NCBI GenBank assembly: GCA_020025475.1
Contig: JAHHSA010000043.1
Coordinates: forward strand, 1 to 14,081
DNA length: 14,081 bases
Reading direction: 5' to 3'
Source of the DNA: Oscillibacter sp.
Lineage (GTDB): Bacteria > Bacillota > Clostridia > Oscillospirales > Oscillospiraceae
Part shown: piece by piece, positions 1 to 7,066 of the stretch
Position numbering within the stretch: the first letter of the stretch is position 1
How the letters are laid out: every line of letters begins with the position of its first letter
Made by a program: the position numbers and the translations under genes
The notes under the pieces: model-generated
The model's input: only the letters and a program-made list of their open reading frames with translations
What the model was told of the DNA's origin: nothing
Databases searched by the model: none

Positions 1-11
1 GCCTTTTTGTA

Positions 12-17
12 TATATT
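12..17 (+). promoter_or_regulatory. Possible -10 element upstream of livJ
   Basis: TATATT lies about 33 bases before the livJ start codon in an AT-rich leader. Its -35 partner would fall outside or at the very edge of the window, so the promoter cannot be confirmed. A small inverted repeat (TTGGA, 3-nt gap, TCCAA) follows at 18-30. The ribosome binding site AAAAGGAG at 35-42 is strong, with a 7-base gap to the ATG at 50. Confidence 0.25.
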
Positions 18-49
18 TTGGAAAATCCAACGAGAAAAGGAGATTCGTT

Positions 50-1210
50 ATGAAAAAGAAGTTTTTTGCACTGCTGACCGCACTGTCCCTGGTAGCCGGC
101 CTGACGGCCTGCGGCAACTCTGACAACGCCGCCGACTCCGATGCCACCGCCAATGCCTTCAATCTGGGCACCATCGGTCCCCTGACCGGTGAGAACGCCA
201 TTTACGGTCAATCTGTTGCCAACGGCGCCAAGATCGCCGTGGACGAGATCAACGCCCAGGGCGGCACCCAGTTCACCCTCCGCAACCAGGATGACGTAGG
301 CGATCCCGAGTCCGCCGTCAACGCCTATCATGATCTGCTGGACAACGGCATGCATGTTCTGGTCGGTGCCACAACCACCGGTCCTGCCATTGAGGTATCC
401 TCCAACACCAACACCGACCGGGTGTTTATGCTGACCCCCACCGCCACCTCCCCTGATGTCACCACCGGCAAGGATAATGTCTTCCAGGTCTGCTTCACCG
501 ACCCGGCCCTTGGTACCCTTTCCGCTCAGTACATGGCGGAACATATGCCTGAGGCAACCATCGGCGTTCTGTACCGCAGCGACGATGCCTATTCTCAGGG
601 TGTCAGAGATGCCTTTTCCGCAGAGGCTAAAAAGCTAGGCCTGAATGTGGTGAACGAAGCTTCCTTTACCGCTGACACCTCCACCAACTTTGAAGTTCAG
701 CTTACCGGCGCACAGTCCGCAGGCGTGGATCTGCTGTTCATCCCCGTCTACTTCCAGCCCGCCTCTGTCATCCTGAACCAGGCGAAGGCAATGGGCTACG
801 CTCCCACCTTCTTCGGTGTGGACGGTCTGGACGGTCTGCTGGCTCTCCCCAACTTCGATGCTTCTCTGGCTGAGGGCGTGGTCATGATGACCCCCTTCTC
901 CGCCAGCTCCACCGAAGAAGCCACCGCCAGCTTCGTCAAGTCCTATACAGACGAGTTCGGCACCGAACCCAACCAGTTTGCAGCTGACGCCTACGACGCC
1001 GTGTACATTGTCAAGGCCGCTTTGGAAAAGGCCGGCTGCACGCCAGATATGTCCCATGCTGACGTATGCGAAGCACTGATCAGTGTCATGCCCCAGCTGA
1101 ACGTAGACGGTCTCACCGGCAAGAACATGACCTGGGACGCCAGCGGTGCTGTCAGCAAGGCTCCCATGGTGGTGGTTATCCAGGACGGCACCTATGTGCC
1201 CCTGGCCTGA
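50..1210 (+). CDS. livJ: Branched-chain amino acid type ABC transporter substrate-binding lipoprotein
   Basis: This is the extracytoplasmic binding protein of a LivJ/LivK-type importer (periplasmic binding protein type 1 fold, Peripla_BP_6). It captures the ligand and delivers it to the LivHM permease. The N terminus has a lysine-rich start, a hydrophobic stretch and a lipobox LTAC (residues 18-21), so Cys21 should be lipidated and the protein anchored on the outer face of the membrane. The mature part begins with a low-complexity Ala/Asp/Asn linker to about residue 37. The motif GPLTGENAIYG then marks the start of the first lobe, typical of the family. The length of 386 aa is normal. It is first of five co-directional liv genes, and a 100-base gap with a strong hairpin separates it from livH. 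The ligand is inferred only: Leu/Ile/Val is the usual one, but related proteins bind other amino acids, amides or urea, and binding residues were not resolved here. Confidence 0.93.
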   Translation: MKKKFFALLTALSLVAGLTACGNSDNAADSDATANAFNLGTIGPLTGENAIYGQSVANGAKIAVDEINAQGGTQFTLRNQDDVGDPESAVNAYHDLLDNGMHVLVGATTTGPAIEVSSNTNTDRVFMLTPTATSPDVTTGKDNVFQVCFTDPALGTLSAQYMAEHMPEATIGVLYRSDDAYSQGVRDAFSAEAKKLGLNVVNEASFTADTSTNFEVQLTGAQSAGVDLLFIPVYFQPASVILNQAKAMGYAPTFFGVDGLDGLLALPNFDASLAEGVVMMTPFSASSTEEATASFVKSYTDEFGTEPNQFAADAYDAVYIVKAALEKAGCTPDMSHADVCEALISVMPQLNVDGLTGKNMTWDASGAVSKAPMVVVIQDGTYVPLA

Positions 1211-1238
1211 TCCCATTTCTCACTCCGTATTCCCTCAC

Positions 1239-1269
1239 GGGAGGACCGGCCTCACACACCGGTCCTCCC
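1239..1269 (+). terminator. Intercistronic hairpin between livJ and livH
   Basis: GGGAGGACCGG (1239-1249) pairs perfectly with CCGGTCCTCCC (1259-1269) around a 9-base loop, giving an 11-bp GC-rich stem. No T-run follows it. It is therefore better read as an RNA processing or 3'-end stabilising structure, or a leaky terminator, than as a full intrinsic terminator. It would let the binding-protein message accumulate above the permease and ATPase messages. Confidence 0.65.
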
Positions 1270-1310
1270 CGATCTCTGAAATCTGCAAATTATCAAAAGA
1301 GGTGTAATTC

Positions 1311-2189
1311 ATGGAATTTCTGGCCTATCTCATCAGCGGCGTCAGTCTTGGCAGCGTCTACGCCATCATCGCCCTGGGCTATACCATGGTGTACGGCATC
1401 GCCAAAATGCTGAACTTCGCCCACGGCGATGTGATTATGGTGGGCGGCTACGTCTCCTTCCTTGCCGTCCAAAATCTGGGGCTGCCTGTTCTTCCCTCCG
1501 TACTTCTGTCCATGGCTGTATGCACGGTACTGGGCATCGTCATCGAAGCTCTGGCCTACCGCCCCCTTCGCTCTGCCGCTCCTTTGGCGGTCCTGATCAC
1601 CGCCATTGGCGTCAGCAACCTGCTGCAAAATGCCGCACTGCTGATCTGGAAGGCCGCTCCCAGAGTGTACACTCCCGTGGTCTCCGGCTCCGTCCAGCTC
1701 TTTGACGGACAGCTGAAGATTTCCTATATCTCCTTGCTCACCATCTCCGCCTGCCTTGTCATTATGCTGGCGCTGATGGTCTTTACCGGGAAGACCAAAC
1801 TGGGCAAAGCCATGCGAGCTTGCTCCGAGGACCGGGGCGCAGCGGAGCTGATGGGCATCAATGTCAATGCAACCATCTCCCTGACCTTTGCCATCGGCTC
1901 TGGCCTGGCCGCCATTGCAGGCGTCCTGCTCTGCTCCTTCTCCGGCACTCTGATGCCCACAACCGGCTCCATGCCCGGCATCAAGGCCTTTACCGCCGCC
2001 GTCTTCGGCGGCATCGGCTCCATCCCAGGTGCGTTCCTGGGCGGGCTCCTGCTGGGCGTCATTGAGGCGATGGCCCAGGCCTACATCACCACAAGCCTGG
2101 CAAACTCCATTGTGTTCCTGGTTCTGATCGTGGTGCTGCTGGTCCGGCCCGCAGGTCTCCTTGGCAAATACGTTCCTGAGAAAGTTTGA
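1311..2189 (+). CDS. livH: Branched-chain amino acid ABC transporter permease LivH
   Basis: This is one of the two membrane-spanning subunits of the liv importer; it pairs with LivM to form the translocation path. The 292-aa protein is nearly all hydrophobic helices (about eight). It shows the LivH-family signature GYTMVYGIAKMLNFAHGD at residues 23-40. The cytoplasmic coupling region begins with MRACSED at residue 168 and continues into ELMGIN, where the ATPases dock. FGGIGSIPGA (232-241) is the conserved late-helix glycine motif. The start is supported by AGAGGTG at 1298-1304, six bases before the ATG. The hairpin after livJ lies in its leader. The stop codon (2187-2189) falls within the sequence that gives livM its ribosome binding site, so livH and livM are probably translationally coupled. 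Confidence 0.95.
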   Translation: MEFLAYLISGVSLGSVYAIIALGYTMVYGIAKMLNFAHGDVIMVGGYVSFLAVQNLGLPVLPSVLLSMAVCTVLGIVIEALAYRPLRSAAPLAVLITAIGVSNLLQNAALLIWKAAPRVYTPVVSGSVQLFDGQLKISYISLLTISACLVIMLALMVFTGKTKLGKAMRACSEDRGAAELMGINVNATISLTFAIGSGLAAIAGVLLCSFSGTLMPTTGSMPGIKAFTAAVFGGIGSIPGAFLGGLLLGVIEAMAQAYITTSLANSIVFLVLIVVLLVRPAGLLGKYVPEKV

Positions 2190-2199
2190 GGTGCTGGCA

Positions 2200-3264
2200 A
2201 TGAAACTGAAACAGTTTATGAAAGGCGACGGGCTCACCTATCTTCTGGTGATCGTGGCCTTCGCGATTCTGGCGCCCCTGAATGCAGGCGGCTTTCTCTC
2301 CCGCTCTTTCTCGGGCCTGCTGATTCCCATTTGCTGCTATATGTCCCTGGCTGTCTCCCTGAACCTGACGGTTGGCGTGCTGGGTGAGCTGTCCCTGGGC
2401 CACGCAGGCTTCATGTGCGTGGGTGCCTTCTCCGCCGTGGTGGCCTCCACCTCCCTGGCTCAGCTTGTTCCCATTCCCGGCCTCCGGCTTGCCATCGCCA
2501 TGATCGTCGGTGCGCTGTTCGCCGCCATGGTCGGTCTCATCATCGGTGCACCGGTGCTGCGGCTGCACGGTGACTACCTGGCCATCGTCACTCTGGCCTT
2601 CGGCCAGATCATCAAGGAGCTGGTGGGCAGCCTCTTCGTGGGAAAGGACACCCATGGTCTCCATGTGATGCTCAACCTCCGTGGCAACCTGACGCTGGAG
2701 GATCTGGGCCTTGAAGATGGCGGCGTCGCTATTCTGAAGGGTGCCCAGGGTGCCGTAGGCACACAGCCCATCGCCACCTTCACTGCCGGCTTCTTCCTGG
2801 TGCTCCTGACCCTGGCCGTGGTGCTGAATCTGATCCACAGCCGTTCCGGCCGCGCCATCATGGCCCTGCGGGACAACCGCATCGCCGCCGAGAGCATTGG
2901 CATCAGCTCTATCAAATACAAGATGATGGCCTTTATCCTCTCCGCGGCTCTGGCCGGTGCCGCCGGTGCCCTCTACGGACTGAATTACTCCTCCCTCCAG
3001 TCCGCCAAGTTTGACTTCAACACTTCCATCATGATCCTGGTGTTCGTGGTGCTGGGCGGCCTTGGCAACATTCGCGGCAGCCTGATCTCTGCGGCCGCCA
3101 TGACAATCCTTCCCGTGGTTCTGCTGGAGTTCAACAGCTACTGGAAGCTGATCTATGCACTGCTGCTCATCGGCGTCATGCTCGTCAGCAACAACGCCAA
3201 ACTCAAAACCATGCTGGGCCAGGTCAAAATGCGCCTGCACCGGACAAACAAGGAGGCCTCCTGA
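2200..3264 (+). CDS. livM: Branched-chain amino acid ABC transporter permease LivM
   Basis: This is the second permease subunit of the liv importer, 354 aa with about ten hydrophobic helices. Family hallmarks are LSLGHAGF at residues 64-71 and the coupling motif RDNRIAAESIGI beginning at Arg224, followed by YKMMAFILSAALAGAAGALYG. The frame is also open from a TTG at 2161 inside livH, and a GTG occurs at 2191. I place the start at ATG 2200 because GAGGTG (2188-2193) lies six bases before it and the gene then begins just after the livH stop. The stop is one base before the livG start, consistent with one tightly packed transcript. Ligand specificity follows LivJ and is not readable here. Confidence 0.93.
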   Translation: MKLKQFMKGDGLTYLLVIVAFAILAPLNAGGFLSRSFSGLLIPICCYMSLAVSLNLTVGVLGELSLGHAGFMCVGAFSAVVASTSLAQLVPIPGLRLAIAMIVGALFAAMVGLIIGAPVLRLHGDYLAIVTLAFGQIIKELVGSLFVGKDTHGLHVMLNLRGNLTLEDLGLEDGGVAILKGAQGAVGTQPIATFTAGFFLVLLTLAVVLNLIHSRSGRAIMALRDNRIAAESIGISSIKYKMMAFILSAALAGAAGALYGLNYSSLQSAKFDFNTSIMILVFVVLGGLGNIRGSLISAAAMTILPVVLLEFNSYWKLIYALLLIGVMLVSNNAKLKTMLGQVKMRLHRTNKEAS

Positions 3265-3265
3265 C

Positions 3266-4099
3266 ATGTTTCCGAAATTCGTTCCCGTCCCCTCCCACAA
3301 TCTGCTGCTGGAGCGGGACGCTGATAAGCACCCCGTCCTGGAATGTGTGAATCTGGGCATCCGCTTCGGTGGTCTGGCCGCTGTGGAGGACTTTAATATT
3401 GCCATTGGCCCCACGGAGATCTCCGGTCTCATCGGCCCCAACGGTGCCGGCAAGACCACGGTCTTCAATCTCCTGACCAAGGTCTACCAACCCACCCACG
3501 GCACTACCCTGCTCAACGGCAAGGACACCCATGCCATGAATACTGCCCAGGTGAGCCAGGCGGGCATCGCCCGGACGTTTCAAAACATTCGTCTTTTCAA
3601 CAATCTGAGCGTGGAAGACAACATAAAAGTGGCTATGAACTGCCAGTTGAAAAGCTCCCTGATGGGAAGCCTCCTGCGCCTGCCCTCCTTCCGGCGGGAG
3701 GAGGAAGCGGCCCACAACCGGGCCATGGAGCTTCTCTCCCTCTTCCACATGGAAAAGTATGCCAACACCAAGGCCAGCGCTCTGCCCTACGGCGTCCAGC
3801 GTCGGGTGGAGATCCTCCGTGCGCTGGCCACCAACCCCTCCATCCTGCTGCTGGATGAGCCTGCCGCCGGCATGAACCCCTCAGAGACCGCCGAGCTGAC
3901 GGAGAACATCCGCAAGATCCGGGACACCTTCCACATTGCGGTTCTGCTCATTGAGCACGACATGGACCTGGTGATGAACCTGTGCGAGGGCCTTGCCGTG
4001 CTGAACTTCGGCCGCATCATCGCCAAGGGTACGCCGGAGGAGATTCAAAAGAACCCCGCCGTCATTGAAGCATACCTGGGCAAACAGAAAGGAGCATAA
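3266..4099 (+). CDS. livG: Branched-chain amino acid ABC transporter ATPase LivG
   Basis: This is one of the two ATPases that power the liv importer on the cytoplasmic face. The 277-aa product has Walker A GPNGAGKT (57-64), Q-loop Gln106 in RTFQNIRLF, the LivG-style signature LPYGVQRR (173-180, in place of LSGGQ), Walker B ILLLDE (193-198) and switch His231 in LLIEHD. All catalytic positions are therefore intact. About 25 residues precede the first ABC beta strand, slightly more than usual for LivG. The frame is open upstream into livM, but ATG 3266 is chosen because AGGAGG (3251-3256) sits nine bases before it and the conserved domain starts only after it. One base separates it from livM, and two bases separate its stop from livF. 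Confidence 0.95.
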   Translation: MFPKFVPVPSHNLLLERDADKHPVLECVNLGIRFGGLAAVEDFNIAIGPTEISGLIGPNGAGKTTVFNLLTKVYQPTHGTTLLNGKDTHAMNTAQVSQAGIARTFQNIRLFNNLSVEDNIKVAMNCQLKSSLMGSLLRLPSFRREEEAAHNRAMELLSLFHMEKYANTKASALPYGVQRRVEILRALATNPSILLLDEPAAGMNPSETAELTENIRKIRDTFHIAVLLIEHDMDLVMNLCEGLAVLNFGRIIAKGTPEEIQKNPAVIEAYLGKQKGA

Positions 4100-4101
4100 C
4101 C

Positions 4102-4812
4102 ATGGCAGCCATCCTGCAAGTCAATCAACTCTGCGTGGACTACGGAAACATCCATGCCCTCAAGGGCATCTCCTTTCTGGTCAATGAAGGGGAGATCGTT
4201 ACCCTCATCGGTGCCAACGGTGCCGGCAAGTCCACCACCTTGAACACCATTGCCGGTCTCCTGAAAAAGGCCTCCGGCTCCGTCACCTTTCTGGATGCGG
4301 ATCTGTCCCACGTGCCCACCCATAAGATCGTTCCCAGGGGTCTGGCCCTGGTTCCCGAGGGCCGCCGCGTCTTTCTTCAGATGACTGTAAAGGAAAATCT
4401 GGAGATGGGCGCATACGCCCGAGGCGGTGACACCATCGCCCAGGGCCTGGAACGGGCCTACGCCCTCTTTCCCCGGCTCAAGGAGCGCCGCACCCAGGTG
4501 GCTGGCACCCTCTCCGGTGGTGAACAGCAGATGCTGGCCATGGGCCGCGCCCTCATGAGCAATCCCCAGCTGCTGATGCTGGATGAACCTTCCATGGGCC
4601 TGGCCCCCATTCTGGTGGATCAGATCTTTGAGATCATCCAGAACCTCCACAAATCCGGTGTAACCATCCTGCTGGTGGAGCAGAACGCCCAGGCCGCCCT
4701 CAGTGTGGCCGACCGGGGCTACGTTCTGGAAACCGGTAAGCTGGTAGCCTCCGGCACCGGCGCGGAACTGCTGGCCTCCCCCGCCATCAAAAAGGCTTAT
4801 CTGGGTGGCTGA
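4102..4812 (+). CDS. livF: Branched-chain amino acid ABC transporter ATPase LivF
   Basis: This is the second ATPase of the liv importer, expected to form a heterodimer with LivG. The 236-aa protein carries Walker A GANGAGKS (37-44), the LivF-typical region LALVPEGRRVF (81-91) with Glu at the Q-loop position, signature LSGGEQQ (137-143) and Walker B LLMLDE (157-162). The switch position is Gln194 in LLVEQNA. Gln instead of His at this site is normal for LivF and is not a defect. The ribosome binding site AAAGGAG (4088-4094) lies within the end of livG. It is the last gene of the operon, followed by a strong hairpin and T-run at 4862-4908. Confidence 0.95.
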   Translation: MAAILQVNQLCVDYGNIHALKGISFLVNEGEIVTLIGANGAGKSTTLNTIAGLLKKASGSVTFLDADLSHVPTHKIVPRGLALVPEGRRVFLQMTVKENLEMGAYARGGDTIAQGLERAYALFPRLKERRTQVAGTLSGGEQQMLAMGRALMSNPQLLMLDEPSMGLAPILVDQIFEIIQNLHKSGVTILLVEQNAQAALSVADRGYVLETGKLVASGTGAELLASPAIKKAYLGG

Positions 4813-4835
4813 TCCGGTCCCCGGATTCAAAATAG

Positions 4836-4864
4836 TTGACAAGACACCCCAATAGCTATACACT
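4836..4864 (+). promoter_or_regulatory. Sigma-70 type promoter ahead of the EIIC gene
   Basis: A perfect -35 TTGACA (4836-4841) is followed after exactly 17 bases by TACACT (4859-4864), four of six matches to TATAAT. Transcription would start near 4871, about 55 bases before the EIIC start codon. The -10 element overlaps the first bases of the left arm of the terminator hairpin at 4862-4901. Confidence 0.6.
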
Positions 4865-4908
4865 ATGGTAGGCAGGTGACAAGACACCTGCCTACCATAG
4901 TCATTTTT
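4862..4908 (+). terminator. Terminator hairpin of the liv operon, overlapping a promoter
   Basis: Positions 4862-4878 pair perfectly with 4885-4901 (17 bp) around the loop ACAAGA, and a six-T run follows (4904-4909). This is a convincing intrinsic terminator for read-through from livF. It also lies across the start site predicted from the promoter at 4836-4864, so an RNA begun there would contain only part of the left arm. A regulator-binding palindrome is an alternative reading. Confidence 0.75.
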
Positions 4909-4925
4909 TGAAATTAGGTGTGTGT

Positions 4926-6002
4926 ATGGAAAACTTCAAGGCCTTCCTGAAACGGAAGAACATCGAGATCTCCGCCAAGCGCTACGGCATTGATGCTCTG
5001 GGTGCCATGGCACAGGGCCTGTTCTGCTCACTGCTGATCGGCACCATTATCAAGACCCTGGGTCTGCAGCTGAATATCCCCTTTCTGGTGGATATCGGTG
5101 CCTACGCCATGTCCATGGCCGGACCGGCCATGGCTGTTGCCATCGGCTATGCCCTGAAGGCAGACCCCATGGTCCTCTTCTCCCTGGCTGCTGTGGGCTG
5201 GGCGGCCAATGCCGAGGGCGGCGCCGGCGGTCCCCTGGCAGTGCTGTTCATCGCCATCATCGCCGCCGAATGCGGCAAGCTGGTCTCCAAGGAAACCAAG
5301 GTGGACCTGTTGGTAACCCCCGCCGTCACCATTCTGGTGGGTGTGGCACTGGCAAAGCTGATTGCGCCGCCCATTGGTGTGGTGGCTGGCAAGTTTGGTC
5401 TGATGATCGACCAGGCCACCAAGCTGCAGCCCTTCTGGATGGGTATTGCCGTGTCCGTATTGGTGGGCATAGCACTGACTCTGCCCATTTCCTCCGCTGC
5501 CATCTGCGCTGCTCTGACATTGACGGGCCTGGCCGGCGGTGCCGCTGTGGCTGGCTGCTGTGCTCAGATGGTCGGCTTTGCCGTCATGAGCTTCCGGGAG
5601 AACGGCTGGGGCGGCCTGGTGAGCCAGGGCCTTGGCACTTCCATGCTGCAAATGCCCAATATCATACGCAACCCCCGCATCTGGATTCCTCCCACCCTGG
5701 CAGCTGCCATCACAGGCCCGCTTGCCACTTGCGTGTTCCGCATGGAAATGAACGGTGCCCCCATTAACTCCGGCATGGGCACCTGTGGCCTTTGCGGTCA
5801 GATCGGCGTCTGGACCGGCTGGCTGGCACCCAGTGAGGAGGCTCTGGCCAAGGGTGCCATGGCCATCACCCCAGGAGCCATGGACTGGCTCGGCCTGGTG
5901 CTGATCTGCTTCGTCCTTCCCGCCGTTTTAAGCTGGGCTTTCTGCCAGGTGCTCCGCAAAATCGGCTGGATTAAGGAAAACGACCTGACCCTTCCCGACT
6001 GA
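4926..6002 (+). CDS. Orphan PTS EIIC-like membrane protein (PfoR / PTS_EIIC_2 family)
   Basis: This is an integral membrane protein of 358 aa with about ten glycine- and alanine-rich helices. Motifs typical of the PTS_EIIC_2/PfoR family are LPISSAAI (187-194), the block SQGLGTSMLQMPNIIRNP (233-250), IWIPPTLAAAITGP (252-265) and MEMNGAPINSGMGTCGLCGQ (273-292). The family resembles the sugar-translocating IIC domain of the phosphotransferase system. Its founding member, PfoR of Clostridium perfringens, was described as a toxin regulator. No EIIA, EIIB or HPr-like gene is visible nearby, so a classical sugar PTS role cannot be assigned; substrate and function are unknown. I chose ATG 4926 with AGGTG (4916-4920) five bases before it. 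A TTG at 4908 is in frame but sits in the terminator T-run. The gene has its own promoter and ends at a two-way terminator. Confidence 0.85.
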   Translation: MENFKAFLKRKNIEISAKRYGIDALGAMAQGLFCSLLIGTIIKTLGLQLNIPFLVDIGAYAMSMAGPAMAVAIGYALKADPMVLFSLAAVGWAANAEGGAGGPLAVLFIAIIAAECGKLVSKETKVDLLVTPAVTILVGVALAKLIAPPIGVVAGKFGLMIDQATKLQPFWMGIAVSVLVGIALTLPISSAAICAALTLTGLAGGAAVAGCCAQMVGFAVMSFRENGWGGLVSQGLGTSMLQMPNIIRNPRIWIPPTLAAAITGPLATCVFRMEMNGAPINSGMGTCGLCGQIGVWTGWLAPSEEALAKGAMAITPGAMDWLGLVLICFVLPAVLSWAFCQVLRKIGWIKENDLTLPD

Positions 6003-6022
6003 CTGCACAGCCCCTTTCCCCA

Positions 6023-6066
6023 AAAAAACAGGCCGCACCCGGAATCAACTCCGCGTGCGGCCTTCT
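6023..6066. terminator. Bidirectional terminator between convergent genes
   Basis: AGGCCGCAC (6030-6038) pairs with GTGCGGCCT (6055-6063). After a C-C mismatch, a further four pairs (CGGA with TCCG) close a loop of ATCAAC. The left flank is a run of seven As (6022-6028), which becomes a U-tract for RNA of the - strand XRE gene. The + side has the weaker TTCTGTT. It sits between the EIIC stop (6002) and the XRE-regulator stop (6092) and can serve both. Confidence 0.8.
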
Positions 6067-6091
6067 GTTATGCCTATGTCTTTGTGATGCC

Positions 6092-6880
6092 TTACAGGGT
6101 CTTTTGGGTCCGACGCCGATGCAGCCAGCGGCTAAAGGACACCGCCACCACTGTCAGAAGCAGCAGGTGCAGGAAGGCCGGTACTACCAACAGTCCCCAT
6201 GACAGCATACCGCTTATCTGGAGATTCTCTATCAGTTCCGGCCGGATGAGAAGTGCCCAGAGTTTTCCTCCCACAATGCATACAAGGCAGCCAATCACCA
6301 CCGCCTTTTCCGGGATGCGGCGGGACCAGGACTCCTTGCGCAGATGCCACGCTGTCCCCGCCAGCAGCCCCAGGAAGACCAGCACGACTCCCCACCTCCA
6401 GGTGATTCCGGTAAGGTATGGGAGGGAGAACATCACAAGCCCCAGCACCGTCCAAACACACCACAGCACCCGATGTCGCCAGGGTGTGAGCGCGATGCAC
6501 CCGCACAGCAGGAATGGAATGGCCGGAAGCAGCCCAAAAGCTCCCGCCAGCAGCAGCCCCAGCAGGGCCACCATGCCAGCAAAACAGAACAGAATGATGG
6601 CCGTCTGGGTTTGTCTGTGCGGCTGGGGCGGCACAACCGGGGCAGTGCTTGCGGCCGCTTCTTTCTCACTGCTTTCTGCTTTACTCGTCCCCAGCACCAA
6701 CTCATCCAGGCTCACATGGAACAGACCGCTTATGCTCACCAATCGGTCCAAATCCGGCACTGAGGCATCCGTCTCCCACTTGCTGACAGACTGTCTGGAG
6801 ACCTCCAACGCCTCCGCCAGTTCCGTTTGAGACAAGCCACGCGCCGTGCGTAGGGCGCAAATTCTTTCTCCCAGGGTCAT
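6092..6880 (-). CDS. XRE-family regulator fused to a multi-pass membrane domain
   Basis: The 262-aa protein starts with a Cro/CI-type helix-turn-helix (residues 6-61). Its recognition region, LSQTELAEALEVSRQSVSKWE, is broken after residue 30 here only for display. A short polar linker (64-92, rich in Ser, Glu, Ala and Pro) leads to about six hydrophobic helices between residues 93 and 249. A basic tail (RWLHRRRTQK) follows. This layout places a DNA-binding domain on the inner face of the membrane, so it may sense a membrane or envelope signal; the signal is unknown. Such proteins are common in Firmicutes but individually poorly characterised. It has its own likely promoter upstream (6912-6940) and is separated from the upstream dus operon by a strong hairpin, so it is probably monocistronic. 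The Shine-Dalgarno (AAAGGG, about ten bases before ATG) is only moderate. Confidence 0.85.
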   Translation of the reverse strand: MTLGERICALRTARGLSQTELAEALEVSRQSVSKWETDASVPDLDRLVSISGLFHVSLDELVLGTSKAESSEKEAAASTAPVVPPQPHRQTQTAIILFCFAGMVALLGLLLAGAFGLLPAIPFLLCGCIALTPWRHRVLWCVWTVLGLVMFSLPYLTGITWRWGVVLVFLGLLAGTAWHLRKESWSRRIPEKAVVIGCLVCIVGGKLWALLIRPELIENLQISGMLSWGLLVVPAFLHLLLLTVVAVSFSRWLHRRRTQKTL

Positions 6881-6911
6881 CTCATCACTTCCCTTTCTGA
6901 TTTCTGCTCTG

Positions 6912-6940
6912 ATCCTAGCAGATTGCGCATATTGTGTCTA
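6912..6940 (-). promoter_or_regulatory. Likely promoter of the membrane XRE regulator
   Basis: On the - strand, TAGACA (6940-6935) and TAGGAT (6917-6912) are separated by exactly 17 bases. They match the -35 and -10 consensus at five and four of six positions. The start would lie near 6905, roughly 25 bases before the ATG. The spacing is ideal but the -10 is imperfect. Confidence 0.45.
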
Positions 6941-6948
6941 CCAAGCCT

Positions 6949-6981
6949 GCACTGCACACCCGCAACTGTCAGTTGCAGTGC
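6949..6981. repeat. Nested inverted repeats upstream of the XRE regulator
   Basis: An inner palindrome GCAACTG-T-CAGTTGC occupies 6962-6976. An outer pair GCACTGCA (6949-6956) and TGCAGTGC (6974-6981) overlaps its right arm. They lie just upstream of the predicted -35 of the XRE gene, where an operator could be. The two pairings are mutually exclusive. No binding protein can be named from sequence; autoregulation by the XRE protein is a guess. Confidence 0.4.
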
Positions 6982-7015
6982 TTGCGCCCCAATGGTTGTA
7001 TGGTGCAAAATTCTG

Positions 7016-7063
7016 AGAAGCATCAGGGAGGATTGGCTCATCACAATCCTCCCTGATGCTTCT
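7016..7063 (-). terminator. Long perfect hairpin closing the greA-dus operon
   Basis: Positions 7016-7035 pair perfectly with 7044-7063 (20 bp) around an 8-base loop, beginning four bases after the dus stop codon on the - strand. The downstream - strand sequence has only a short offset run of four Ts, so termination may be partly factor-dependent, or the stem may protect the 3' end. No + strand gene reads into it. Confidence 0.7.
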
Positions 7064-7066
7064 ATC

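Noticed and set aside
2161..2199. Upstream TTG and GTG starts for livM inside the end of livH
   Set aside because: ATG 2200 has a proper GAGGTG site six bases before it; the earlier codons have none and would add a non-family N terminus.
1293..3480. Long open frames on the - strand opposite livH and livM
   Set aside because: Their translations are rich in Gly, His, Gln and Asp with no recognisable domain and no ribosome binding sites. They are mirror effects of high-GC coding on the + strand.
4195..4686. Damaged ATPase because LivF has Glu and Gln at the Q-loop and switch positions
   Set aside because: VPEGR and LLVEQNA are the normal LivF versions of these motifs; Walker A, Walker B and LSGG are intact.
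4862..4901. Insertion-sequence or MITE inverted repeat
   Set aside because: It is a single 17-bp stem with a 6-base loop and a T-run, with no target duplication or transposase; a terminator explains it.
6030..6063. Riboswitch upstream of a gene
   Set aside because: It lies between two converging stop codons and has a simple stem with an A-run and is best read as a shared terminator.
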